A DNA stretch of 10,534 nt from an uncultured Ruminococcus sp. (GCA_902803035.1 CADCON010000057.1:1-10534), one strand, 5' to 3'. Shown: positions 1 through 9,822, numbered from the stretch's first letter. Notes: generated from the letters alone by a model not told the origin. Program-made: numbers and translations.

Positions 1-1152
1 CTGCGCGCGATCTTCGGTGAGAAGGCGCGTGAAGTCCGCGACACGTCTCTCAAAGTGCCTCACGGAGAGAGCGGCATTGTGGTTGACGTCCAGGTATTTA
101 CCAAGGAAAATTCCGAGGAGCTTTCCCCCGGTGTCAATAAAGTGGTCAGAGTCTATCTGGCGCAGAAGAGAAAGATCAGCGTGGGAGATAAGATGGCTGG
201 CCGTCACGGAAACAAGGGCGTTGTTTCCAGAATTCTTCCTGTTGAGGATATGCCCTTCCTTCCCGACGGCACACCGCTTGATATAGTGCTTAACCCGCTG
301 GGCGTTCCTTCCCGAATGAATATCGGTCAGGTGCTTGAGGTTCATCTTGGTATGGCCGCGAAAGCCCTTGGCTATAAGGTTATGACGCCTGTCTTTGACG
401 GAGCGCATGAAAGCGATATTGTTGAGATGTTCAGGGAAGCCGGTCTCAGTGAGGACGGAAAGACAAAGCTTTTCGACGGACGCACAGGCGAAGCTTTCGA
501 CAACCGCGTTACGGTCGGTTATATGTACTTCCTCAAGCTGCACCACCTCGTCGATGACAAGATTCACGCCCGCTCCACCGGACCGTATTCCCTTGTTACG
601 CAGCAGCCTCTCGGCGGCAAGGCGCAGTTCGGCGGCCAGCGTTTTGGTGAAATGGAAGTCTGGGCACTCGAAGCCTACGGCGCGGCATATACGCTTCAGG
701 AGATTCTGACCATCAAATCCGATGATGTTGTCGGACGAGTCAAGACCTATGAGGCGATTATCAAAGGCCAGAATATCCCCAAGCCAGGCATTCCGGAATC
801 ATTCAAGGTTCTCATCATGGAACTGCAGTCGCTTGGTCTTGACGTCAAAGTGCTTGACGCCGATCAGAATGAAGTCGATCTCAGACAGCATTTTGACGAT
901 GACGATGACGCGTATCTGACTTCTGATGATACGGAACAGATGACCTCCGGAGTAGCTGATGAAAGCGAGCTTGCGAGAATGGGCTACAGTGAGGCCGATG
1001 AATCGGATGGTTATCAGTCCGATGAAGACGGAAGCGACGATTATTTGTCTGAGTTCAATGATTCCGATGAAGAGGAAGAAGACGACATCAATATCGATGA
1101 AATATTTGAAAGTGCCAATAGTGACGACACTGATTCAGAGGAACAGTTTTAA
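1..1152 (+). CDS. rpoB: DNA-directed RNA polymerase beta subunit, C-terminal part (5' truncated by window edge)
   Basis: This is the last 383 codons of the beta subunit of RNA polymerase. The reading frame is open from base 1 and enters from outside the window, so no start codon belongs here; internal ATGs such as the one at 55 are not starts. Recognisable blocks of the family are VPHGESGIVVDV (codons 19-30), RKISVGDKMAGRHGNKGVVS (about codons 57-76), NPLGVPSRMNIGQ (about 99-111) and GGKAQFGGQRFGEMEVWALE (about 205-224). These form the C-terminal part of beta that helps build the active centre and contacts beta'. After the VLDADQNEVDL segment comes an 87-residue tail (codons 297-383) with 37 Asp/Glu, one Arg and no Lys. 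It is clearly longer than the acidic ends of beta subunits I remember from Bacillus. TAA stop at 1150-1152. rpoC starts 12 bp later, and the two are certainly one operon. Confidence 0.98.
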   Translation: MRAIFGEKAREVRDTSLKVPHGESGIVVDVQVFTKENSEELSPGVNKVVRVYLAQKRKISVGDKMAGRHGNKGVVSRILPVEDMPFLPDGTPLDIVLNPLGVPSRMNIGQVLEVHLGMAAKALGYKVMTPVFDGAHESDIVEMFREAGLSEDGKTKLFDGRTGEAFDNRVTVGYMYFLKLHHLVDDKIHARSTGPYSLVTQQPLGGKAQFGGQRFGEMEVWALEAYGAAYTLQEILTIKSDDVVGRVKTYEAIIKGQNIPKPGIPESFKVLIMELQSLGLDVKVLDADQNEVDLRQHFDDDDDAYLTSDDTEQMTSGVADESELARMGYSEADESDGYQSDEDGSDDYLSEFNDSDEEEEDDINIDEIFESANSDDTDSEEQF

Positions 1153-1164
1153 GGGGGTAAGCAG

Positions 1165-4713
<3,549 letters not shown>

Positions 4714-4741
4714 TTGCGTCATCACTGAAACGGATTCTATT

Positions 4742-4786
4742 GCGGCCACATTTCTAAGCACTGGGAATGTGGCTGCTTTGAATTTT
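4742..4786 (+). terminator. Intrinsic terminator after rpoC
   Basis: GCGGCCACATT (4742-4752) pairs with AATGTGGCTGC (4766-4776) as an 11-bp stem with one G-U pair and a 13-nt loop. It is followed by TTTGAATTTT, an interrupted T tract. The hairpin begins 29 bp after the rpoC stop codon. The T tract is imperfect, so some read-through is possible, but a separate promoter follows about 65 bp further on, which fits an operon end. Confidence 0.75.
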
Positions 4787-4849
4787 CATTCATGCACATT
4801 CAGTACAAAAAAGCCTTTAAAAATCATTCAAAATGACGTATTCTTTTTG

Positions 4850-4878
4850 TTGAATTTACCGCGCTATAATTATATAAT
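4850..4878 (+). promoter_or_regulatory. Sigma-A type promoter for the 145-residue protein gene
   Basis: TTGAAT (4850-4855) and TATAAT (4873-4878) are separated by exactly 17 bp. The -10 is a perfect consensus match and the -35 matches TTGACA at 4 of 6. A second TATAAT at 4865-4870 lacks a well-spaced -35. The surrounding 4800-4935 stretch is AT-rich, unlike the flanking genes. Transcription would start near 4885, giving a leader of about 50 nt before the ATG at 4938. A short hairpin (AAGGTA 4886-4891 with TGCCTT 4896-4901, then TTT) would sit at the very 5' end of this RNA. Confidence 0.75.
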
Positions 4879-4937
4879 AGTAGATAAGGTAAGATTGCCT
4901 TTTTACATTATTATACTATTGAAAGTTGGAGTCATAA

Positions 4938-5375
4938 ATGAAAGAGAATAATCAGACACTCCCCGATGCCGCACCGGAAATGGAAGCTGAAACAGCCAAT
5001 TCGCCGGCTGAGGATGCTGGCGTGGTTGTGCAGGACGACATTGATCTTCTCACTGGCATTGCCGAGAAATACTCTTTGACCGTCCGCGAAAAAAAGCTGA
5101 TCAGCAAGATTGTTTCCCTGCTCGACACAAAGCAGATGCGCCGGATGCTTCCCAAGCAGAATGTCGGCGACACCGTCTTTAAAATGTATTCCTCCGATGA
5201 CGAGCCTACGGAATTCATTGTTGACCGGGTGGAGTTTGACGATTACGGCTGGAATCTGGTCAGCTACGAAAAATTCGGAACGTCCGAAGTGGAATTCATT
5301 TTTACGGAGAAGGATTACCAGACGCTTTTCTTTGACAGCGCCGAAGATGCCAAGGAGCATTATCATAAGAAGTAA
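4938..5375 (+). CDS. Small acidic protein of unknown function (145 aa)
   Basis: I do not recognise this gene with confidence. The start ATG at 4938 has GGAG (4928-4931) 6 bases upstream and a strong promoter at 4850-4878, so it is very likely expressed. The protein has three visible parts. Residues 1-33 are an acidic, Ala/Glu/Pro-rich, probably disordered N-terminus. Residues 34-66 are probably helical (LLTGIAEKYSLTVREKKLIS). Residues about 73-145 look beta-rich, starting VGDTVFKMYSSDD, with aromatic residues spaced in strands, then FTEKDYQTLFF and a charged C-terminus. This last part recalls the short 'GDTVY ... V ... FxTxEEA' proteins common in clostridial genomes; that is a memory-based resemblance, not a family assignment. 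There is no signal peptide, membrane segment or cysteine. It lies between rpoC and the metG T-box, with no clear terminator behind it, so transcripts may run on into the T-box leader. Confidence 0.85.
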   Translation: MKENNQTLPDAAPEMEAETANSPAEDAGVVVQDDIDLLTGIAEKYSLTVREKKLISKIVSLLDTKQMRRMLPKQNVGDTVFKMYSSDDEPTEFIVDRVEFDDYGWNLVSYEKFGTSEVEFIFTEKDYQTLFFDSAEDAKEHYHKK

Positions 5376-5410
5376 GCACAATCCGCTTTTATCTGAATAC
5401 TGAAAAAAAC

Positions 5411-5695
5411 TGTGAAGAGATGAGTACGCTGTGTTGCGCGTCGCAGAGAGCCCGGTATGGTGTGAGCGGGTATGTGGCAGCAGCGGAATATGGTCCCGGA
5501 GTTTCGCTTTCGAGTGTGTTGATTGGATGCATAAGACTGCGGCGGGTGCGCCCGTTAAAGCGCGGTAGTGCGGATATTCCGCACTTGCTGAGGCGGCTGC
5601 CGTGAGACAGCCGCGAATCAAAGGTGGTAACACGAAGCTGTTTTATCAAGCCCGCTTTCGTCCTTTTTATCAGAGGAATAAGCGGGCTTTTTATT
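5411..5695 (+). ncRNA. T-box riboswitch (tRNA-Met sensing leader) upstream of metG
   Basis: This leader senses the charging state of tRNA by pairing with its anticodon and its 3' end. Stem I starts around 5411-5427 (GATGAGTA) and its distal part carries the typical CAGAGAGCC ... GGTGTGAG pattern (about 5444-5466). The specifier region reads GGAATATGGTCCCGGAG, placing the specifier AUG at 5490-5492, which matches Met and the downstream metG. Further hairpins follow: ACTGC with GCGGT enclosing CGGG/CCCG (5543-5554), AGTGCGGA/TCCGCACT (5567-5585) and GCGGCTG/CAGCCGC (5593-5614). The T-box sequence AAAGGTGGTAACACG (5620-5634) carries the UGGU bulge (5625-5628) that would pair with an ACCA tRNA end. 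AAAGG and ACGAAGC pair with CCTTT (5662-5666) and GCTTTCGT (5654-5661) to make the antiterminator, which excludes the terminator at 5648-5689. The 5' boundary is approximate, and I found no convincing promoter directly upstream. Confidence 0.93.
5648..5695 (+). terminator. Regulated terminator of the T-box leader
   Basis: AAGCCCGCTT (5648-5657) pairs perfectly with AAGCGGGCTT (5680-5689) and is followed by TTTTATTTT. An inner TCCT/AGGA pairing (5661-5664 with 5674-5677) can extend the helix. The bases 5654-5657 are also needed by the antiterminator, so the two structures exclude each other. With charged tRNA-Met this hairpin forms and stops transcription before metG; uncharged tRNA-Met stabilises the alternative. 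Confidence 0.92.
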
Positions 5696-5724
5696 TTCAT
5701 CAAATGTAAAGGAAGCTGTTATCT

Positions 5725-7707
5725 ATGTGTCAGAATCACAATAAAGAAAAATTCTACATCACCACCCCGATTTATTATCCGTCGGGCAATCCGCACATCG
5801 GTCACTGCTATACGACCGTGGCCTGCGATACCATCGCCAGATACAAGAGGGCAAGGGGTTATGACGTCATGTTCCTCACCGGAACGGACGAGCATGGGCA
5901 GAAAATCGAGGACAAAGCGAAGGGCGCCGGCTTGACGCCCAAGGAGTATGTCGACGGAATTGTCCAGAACTTCAAAAAGCTCTGGGAATTCATGGGCATT
6001 TCTTACGACCGCTTTATCCGCACCACCGACGATTACCATGTCGAATCCGTGCAGAAGATATTCAAGGAGCTTTACGACAGAGGCTACATCTACAAGGGCG
6101 AATACAGGGGCAAGTACTGCAAGCCCTGTGAGAGCTTCTGGACAGAAACGCAGCTCGTCGACGGCAAATGCCCCGACTGCGGGCGCGACGTGGTCGATGC
6201 GTCCGAAGAGGCCTACTTCTTCAGACTTTCGGAATTCTCAGAGCGTCTGGAAAAACTGCTCACCGAAACCGATTTTCTCCAGCCCCAGACGCGTGTCAAT
6301 GAGATGGTCAACAACTTCATCAAGCCGGGTCTGGACGATCTCTGTGTTTCCAGAACCAGCTTTACATGGGGCGTTCCGGTAGACTTTGATGAAGGGCACG
6401 TCGTGTATGTATGGGTTGACGCGCTTTCCAACTATATTACCGCGCTCGGATATCTCAATGATCAATACAATGACTTTGAGCGGTTCTGGCCGGCTGACGT
6501 CCATGTGATGGCAAAGGAAATCGTCCGATTCCATTCGCTCATCTGGCCGGCTATTCTCATGGCATTGGATCTTCCTCTGCCAAAGAAGGTGTACGGTCAC
6601 GGCTGGATCAATTTCGGCGGCAAGAAGATGGGCAAATCCACCGGCAATGTGGTCGATCCTTTCATTCTGGGAGACCGCTACGGCGTTGACGCTGTGAGAT
6701 ACCACATATTGCGCGAAATGCCGTTCGGCGGCGACTGCGATTTCAGCAACGAAAATCTCATCAGACGCATCAATTCCGACCTCGCCAATGACCTGGGCAA
6801 CCTCGTATCCAGAAGCACCGCCATGGTGCAGAAGTATTTCGGCGACACGATGACCCGCGTATTCGTTCCCGATCCGTCGCAGGACGACGAATTTGTCGGC
6901 ATGGTCAAGGCTCTGCCCGCACTGGTGGAAAAGAATCTCGACGAGCTTCAGTTCTCGGTTGCGCTGACCGAAATCTTCAAGGTCATTGCCGCCGCGAATA
7001 AATATATTGACGTCACGACCCCCTGGATTCTGGGCAAGGACGAGGCGAGCAAGCCCAGACTTTCCACCGTCATGTATAACCTGCTGGAATCCATCAGGAT
7101 TATCAGCATTGTTCTCACTCCCTTTATGCCCACTACCATGCCCAAAATTCAGGCGCAATTGAATCTCACGCCCGAACAGACCGCGTGGAGCAGCCTTTAT
7201 GAATTCGGCATTCTTCCCGAAACGGTCACCGTCGCCAAGACTTCTCCCCTCTTCCCCAGAATTGATATCGAGAAGGAGATCGCCGCGCTGAATGAAATCA
7301 CGGCAGCCGCCGAGAAGGCCGCTGAAACTCCCGCAAAGCCGAAATTCGAGGTCGTGGGAATCGCTACCCAGATCGGCATTGAGGATTTTGTCAAGGCGGA
7401 TCTCAGGGTGGCCAGAGTGGTCGATTGTGAGCCTGTCAAGCGTTCCAAGAAGCTGCTCAAGCTGACGCTCGACGACGGCACGGGAACACCAAGAATAGTC
7501 GCCAGCGGCATATCACAGTGGTACAAGCCCGAGGATCTCAAGGGCAGATGCGTGATCGTTGTCGCTAATCTCGCGCCGGCCAAGCTCTGCGGCGTTGAGA
7601 GCAACGGAATGATTCTGGCGGCGGACAACGGCTTCGACGCCGACGGCAAAGAAGACGTCAAGGTGATATTTGTAGACGGACTCAATCCCGGCGCGAAGAT
7701 TCACTGA
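5725..7707 (+). CDS. metG: Methionyl-tRNA synthetase
   Basis: This class I aminoacyl-tRNA synthetase joins methionine to tRNA-Met in the cytoplasm. The 660-residue protein is full length for the long bacterial form. The ATP-binding HIGH motif is exact (PHIGH, H24-H27) and the second signature is KMGKS (K301-S305) in place of KMSKS. The zinc knuckle has C132, C135, C149 and C152, the four-cysteine single-knuckle pattern. An anticodon-binding helical domain spans about 360-510. An Ala/Glu-rich linker (about 515-540) leads to a C-terminal EMAPII/Trbp-like tRNA-binding domain from about 550 to 660 (EDFVKADLRVARVVDCEPVK, then ESNGMILAA), which dimerises in known relatives. The start at 5725 has AAAGGA (5708-5713) 11 bases upstream and lies 30 bp after the T-box terminator, so expression should follow tRNA-Met charging. 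No key residue is missing. Confidence 0.98.
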   Translation: MCQNHNKEKFYITTPIYYPSGNPHIGHCYTTVACDTIARYKRARGYDVMFLTGTDEHGQKIEDKAKGAGLTPKEYVDGIVQNFKKLWEFMGISYDRFIRTTDDYHVESVQKIFKELYDRGYIYKGEYRGKYCKPCESFWTETQLVDGKCPDCGRDVVDASEEAYFFRLSEFSERLEKLLTETDFLQPQTRVNEMVNNFIKPGLDDLCVSRTSFTWGVPVDFDEGHVVYVWVDALSNYITALGYLNDQYNDFERFWPADVHVMAKEIVRFHSLIWPAILMALDLPLPKKVYGHGWINFGGKKMGKSTGNVVDPFILGDRYGVDAVRYHILREMPFGGDCDFSNENLIRRINSDLANDLGNLVSRSTAMVQKYFGDTMTRVFVPDPSQDDEFVGMVKALPALVEKNLDELQFSVALTEIFKVIAAANKYIDVTTPWILGKDEASKPRLSTVMYNLLESIRIISIVLTPFMPTTMPKIQAQLNLTPEQTAWSSLYEFGILPETVTVAKTSPLFPRIDIEKEIAALNEITAAAEKAAETPAKPKFEVVGIATQIGIEDFVKADLRVARVVDCEPVKRSKKLLKLTLDDGTGTPRIVASGISQWYKPEDLKGRCVIVVANLAPAKLCGVESNGMILAADNGFDADGKEDVKVIFVDGLNPGAKIH

Positions 7708-7734
7708 ACTGACTGAATTGATATTGATGTAATT

Positions 7735-7774
7735 CCGATACCATGTCGAGCGTTCCCGCAAGGCATGGTATCGG
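7735..7774 (+). other. Perfect inverted repeat between metG and the metallophosphoesterase gene
   Basis: CCGATACCATG (7735-7745) and CATGGTATCGG (7764-7774) form a perfect 11-bp stem with an 18-nt loop; inside the loop GCG/CGC (7750-7752 with 7757-7759) may pair too. Only CTTTA follows, so this is a poor intrinsic terminator. It ends 6 bases before the GGAGG of the next gene. It could be a weak terminator or attenuator for metG read-through, an mRNA-stabilising hairpin, or a DNA-binding site. The structure is seen directly; its role is not. Confidence 0.6.
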
Positions 7775-7780
7775 CTTTAT

Positions 7781-7785
7781 GGAGG
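7781..7785 (+). promoter_or_regulatory. Ribosome binding site fixing the metallophosphoesterase start
   Basis: GGAGG lies 6 bases before the ATG at 7792. The frame stays open upstream to an ATG at 7765, but that codon sits inside the 3' arm of the inverted repeat and has no Shine-Dalgarno sequence. Translation from 7792 also gives a clean hydrophobic N-terminus. Confidence 0.85.
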
Positions 7786-7791
7786 TATGCA

Positions 7792-8937
7792 ATGACATTT
7801 TTTATCATTTTAATAATTGTTTTCCTGATCATCGGAATTGCCGAGCAGGTTTATTTTTATCGGAAAATTCTCGGTGCGGTGAATTATTTTCTCGGGCATC
7901 TGTCAAAGCTGCAAAAAATCCTGATCACCACGGGCGCGTTTCTGCTGACCTTTGTTCCGGCGTTCTACGCGTTTGCCGAGTGGTTTATCATCGAATTTCA
8001 CATTGCTGTTTTTTTGCTGTTGACCGATCTCGCGGCTGTGATTGTCAGAAAAAAGAATATTACCCTCCCCGAATGGGCTGAAGCGGTCTATAAGACAGGG
8101 GCGGTTGCATTCCTGCTGACCTGCGTTGTCATTGGCTACGGGAAATACAATATGTATCACATAGTCCGGACGGATTACGACGTGACCGTTGACAAAAGCC
8201 TTTCACACGAATACACCATTGCGCTGGTCGCGGATCTGCATTACGGAATATCCCTTGACGCGGAAGAATTGCAGGCAGTCGCAAACGAAATAGAAGCGGC
8301 GTCGCCTGATTTTGTGGTTCTATGCGGAGACATTGTAGATGAAAACACCACATTGGAGGGCATGGACGAGGCGTTTTCCATTCTCGGCGGAATCAAAAGC
8401 CGACTGGGAGTGTATTATGTCTACGGCAATCACGACAGCAGCAACTACAGAAATCTCGATCCTTCAACCGGAGATTCTGTCGATAAGCACCTCAGAAAAG
8501 CCATTACGGACAACCGCATTGCCATTCTTGAGGATCACGCGGTGCTTATTAACGAGGATATTGTCTTTGTTGGACGACGTGACAGTATGAAGGGCATGGG
8601 GCTGAACGAAGGCAGAATGAGTATCAGACAGATTCTGAAGAATGCCGACCGATCAAAGGTCATTGTGGTCGCCGAGCATCAGCCAAACGATTACGAGACG
8701 TTGAGAAAGGCAGGCTGTGATCTGGTGCTTTCAGGGCATACGCACGGCGGACAGATTTTTCCCTTCGGTTTCTTCGCGGAACTATTCAAGGCCAACGATA
8801 TGACCTATGGCTGCGAAAAATGGGGAAATCTCAACGCTATCGTGACTTCAGGCATTGCGGGCTGGGGATTTGATCTGCGCACGGAGCATCATTCGGAATA
8901 TGTCATGATTCACCTGAAAGGGAAAAATGATCAATAA
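7792..8937 (+). CDS. Membrane-anchored metallophosphoesterase (YaeI/YkoQ-like)
   Basis: A 381-residue protein with a hydrophobic N-terminal part and a calcineurin-like phosphoesterase domain. About four membrane segments are visible, near residues 2-20, 43-60, 64-85 and 102-118. The catalytic part starts near residue 140 and has all motifs of a two-metal phosphoesterase: D148-x-H150 (DLHYG), GD180 (GDIVDE), N213-H214-D215 (GNHD), H296 (AEHQP) and GH316-x-H318 (GHTHGGQ). Relatives of this type are membrane-attached phosphoesterases; some have been linked to lipid phosphodiester hydrolysis, but the substrate cannot be read from the sequence. Whether the domain faces the cytoplasm or the outside is undecided; an even number of segments would return the chain to the N-terminal side. 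I chose 7792 over 7765 because of the GGAGG site. The gene is 84 bp behind metG with an inverted repeat between them, and I see no clear promoter of its own, so read-through from metG is possible. Confidence 0.92.
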   Translation: MTFFIILIIVFLIIGIAEQVYFYRKILGAVNYFLGHLSKLQKILITTGAFLLTFVPAFYAFAEWFIIEFHIAVFLLLTDLAAVIVRKKNITLPEWAEAVYKTGAVAFLLTCVVIGYGKYNMYHIVRTDYDVTVDKSLSHEYTIALVADLHYGISLDAEELQAVANEIEAASPDFVVLCGDIVDENTTLEGMDEAFSILGGIKSRLGVYYVYGNHDSSNYRNLDPSTGDSVDKHLRKAITDNRIAILEDHAVLINEDIVFVGRRDSMKGMGLNEGRMSIRQILKNADRSKVIVVAEHQPNDYETLRKAGCDLVLSGHTHGGQIFPFGFFAELFKANDMTYGCEKWGNLNAIVTSGIAGWGFDLRTEHHSEYVMIHLKGKNDQ

Positions 8938-8990
8938 TTCCGCCGCCCGCAGCAGCCAGTCGGCGTCCTTATGCGGACACACAACATAAT

Positions 8991-9016
8991 GGGCAGGACA
9001 GAAATCTGTTTTGCCC
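8991..9016 (+). other. RNA hairpin downstream of the metallophosphoesterase gene
   Basis: GGGCAGGACAG (8991-9001) pairs with CTGTTTTGCCC (9006-9016) around an AAAT loop: 11 bp with two G-U pairs as plus-strand RNA. On the opposite strand those two positions would be A-C mismatches, so the structure favours plus-strand transcripts. No T tract follows. It may protect the 3' end of the upstream message or act with the terminator 10 bp further on. Confidence 0.5.
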
Positions 9017-9025
9017 TTGAAGAAT

Positions 9026-9067
9026 AAAAGTGCCGATGACTTCATTGCGGAAATCACCGGCACTTTT
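9026..9067. terminator. Bidirectional intrinsic terminator between convergent genes
   Basis: AAAAGTGCCG (9026-9035) and CGGCACTTTT (9058-9067) form a perfect 10-bp stem, followed on the plus strand by more T (TTTTTTT ends at 9070). On the minus strand the same stem is followed by TTTTATTCTT. It therefore suits termination both of the metallophosphoesterase gene (+) and of the ECF S component gene (-), which ends 30 bp away at 9098. The 8938-9097 gap holds nothing else beyond the hairpin just upstream. Confidence 0.88.
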
Positions 9068-9097
9068 TTTGCATAATGAATCGAGATAATTGAAAGA

Positions 9098-9691
9098 TTA
9101 CACGGACTTGATTTTGGCCTTGGTTCCGAGCTGAATGAGCCGGACAATGACCGGGCTGAGAATCATATTGACCGCCAGCTCAAAGAGAAAATTGAAGCCG
9201 ACCAGTCCAACGATCATGAATACGAAGACATTGGTTCCCGCCGCCCATGTTCTGATGGTGTCCATGAAGAACACGACGGAACCGAGAAGGAAGATGCCTG
9301 TGTTGACGACCGGGCAGGTAAACGCGGCAGCGATCACCGCGAGAGTGACATTTTTCTTTTCCAATGCCTGATAGACCGTTCCGGCGAGCAAACCCGCTAA
9401 TGTTCCCTTCAGCAGCACGGTAATGATCGTTCCGGCAAAATTCGCCTGATAAAAGAGAGCCGTATCAGGCTGAAGCAGTACCACGACGCTGAAAACGAAA
9501 CCGAGCCATGCGCCCGCGGTTTTGCCGTATAGCGCTGCCCCGATGACAATCGGCACGAGTACCAGAGAAATGGAAAAGGGGCCGAATTTGATAAAACTGC
9601 CCAGATACTGCAGCACGACAACAATGGCCGTGAACAGTCCGACACCGACGAGCTTGACGATGTCTTTCTTCTTTGAAATGGATTGGCTCAT
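9098..9691 (-). CDS. ECF transporter S component (substrate-binding membrane subunit; possibly pantothenate)
   Basis: A 197-residue, very hydrophobic protein with about six membrane segments (near residues 12-30, 41-53, 57-75, 85-107, 115-140 and 155-185). It has the look of the S subunits of energy-coupling factor vitamin transporters: a short charged N-terminus (MSQSISKKKD), then LVLVPIVIGAALYGKTAGAW, where the hydrophobic stretch turns into a small-residue Gly/Ala loop. S components capture the vitamin and work with a shared EcfA/EcfA'/EcfT module, which is not in this window. The substrate cannot be read from the sequence. Because it lies just downstream of coaX on the same strand, pantothenate is the favoured guess. 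The start at 9691 was chosen for AGGAGG (9705-9700) 8 bases upstream; the frame is open further up but has no such site there. It ends 30 bp from the bidirectional terminator. Confidence 0.85.
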   Translation of the reverse strand: MSQSISKKKDIVKLVGVGLFTAIVVVLQYLGSFIKFGPFSISLVLVPIVIGAALYGKTAGAWLGFVFSVVVLLQPDTALFYQANFAGTIITVLLKGTLAGLLAGTVYQALEKKNVTLAVIAAAFTCPVVNTGIFLLGSVVFFMDTIRTWAAGTNVFVFMIVGLVGFNFLFELAVNMILSPVIVRLIQLGTKAKIKSV

Positions 9692-9822
9692 AATGAATAC
9701 CTCCTGCTGCCGTTCCCCATGCGCGGGGATACAGCGCAAATAAATTTATATCGAAGGCGTTGCCGCCCGCAATATCACAGTATTGATGTTTGACCCAAAA
9801 TGCGAATTAATTCATTAAAAGG
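9692..9822 (-). other. Leader region between coaX and the ECF S component gene
   Basis: These 131 bases carry two small hairpins in the minus-strand RNA: GGCG-GCAA-CGCC (9767-9756), with a GNRA tetraloop, and TCCCC-GCGCAT-GGGGA (9729-9714) directly before the ribosome binding site. A weak promoter candidate is TTGCGG (9772-9767), 16 bp, TATAAA (9750-9745); the -10 matches 5 of 6 but the -35 only 3 of 6, and it overlaps the first hairpin. I cannot match the region to any riboswitch class I know. No good T-tract terminator for coaX is visible, so co-transcription with coaX is likely. Confidence 0.35.
9700..9705 (-). promoter_or_regulatory. Ribosome binding site fixing the ECF S component start
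   Basis: On the minus strand this reads AGGAGG, a perfect Shine-Dalgarno core, 8 bases before the ATG at 9691-9689. It rules out the longer reading that would start 48 bases upstream. A small hairpin (TCCCC/GGGGA, 9714-9729) lies just in front of it. Confidence 0.88.

Noticed and set aside
4714..4937. Possible lost ribosomal protein genes (rpsL/rpsG) or a small RNA after rpoC
   Set aside because: The 224-bp gap is accounted for by a terminator, a promoter and a short leader; no ribosomal protein remnant is readable in any frame.
5332..5401. Possible promoter for the T-box leader: TTGACA at 5332 with CATTAT at 5358 or TATCAT at 5361, or AATACT at 5396
   Set aside because: The perfect -35 has 20- or 23-bp spacing to those -10 candidates, and AATACT has no -35. 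A promoter probably exists, or the leader is read from upstream, but I cannot place it.
4932..5633. 233-codon open frame on the minus strand across the small protein gene and the T-box
   Set aside because: It runs antisense through a well-supported gene and a structured leader RNA, without a ribosome site or recognisable motifs.
7765..7791. Upstream in-frame ATG giving a longer metallophosphoesterase
   Set aside because: The codon is inside the 3' arm of an inverted repeat and has no Shine-Dalgarno sequence, while the ATG at 7792 has GGAGG at ideal spacing.
8848..9147. 99-codon minus-strand frame at the convergent junction
   Set aside because: It overlaps both flanking genes, crosses the bidirectional terminator, and encodes nothing recognisable.
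9692..9739. Longer minus-strand start for the ECF S component
   Set aside because: It would translate through the small hairpin and the AGGAGG site itself; the 16 extra residues are polar and unlike an S-component N-terminus.
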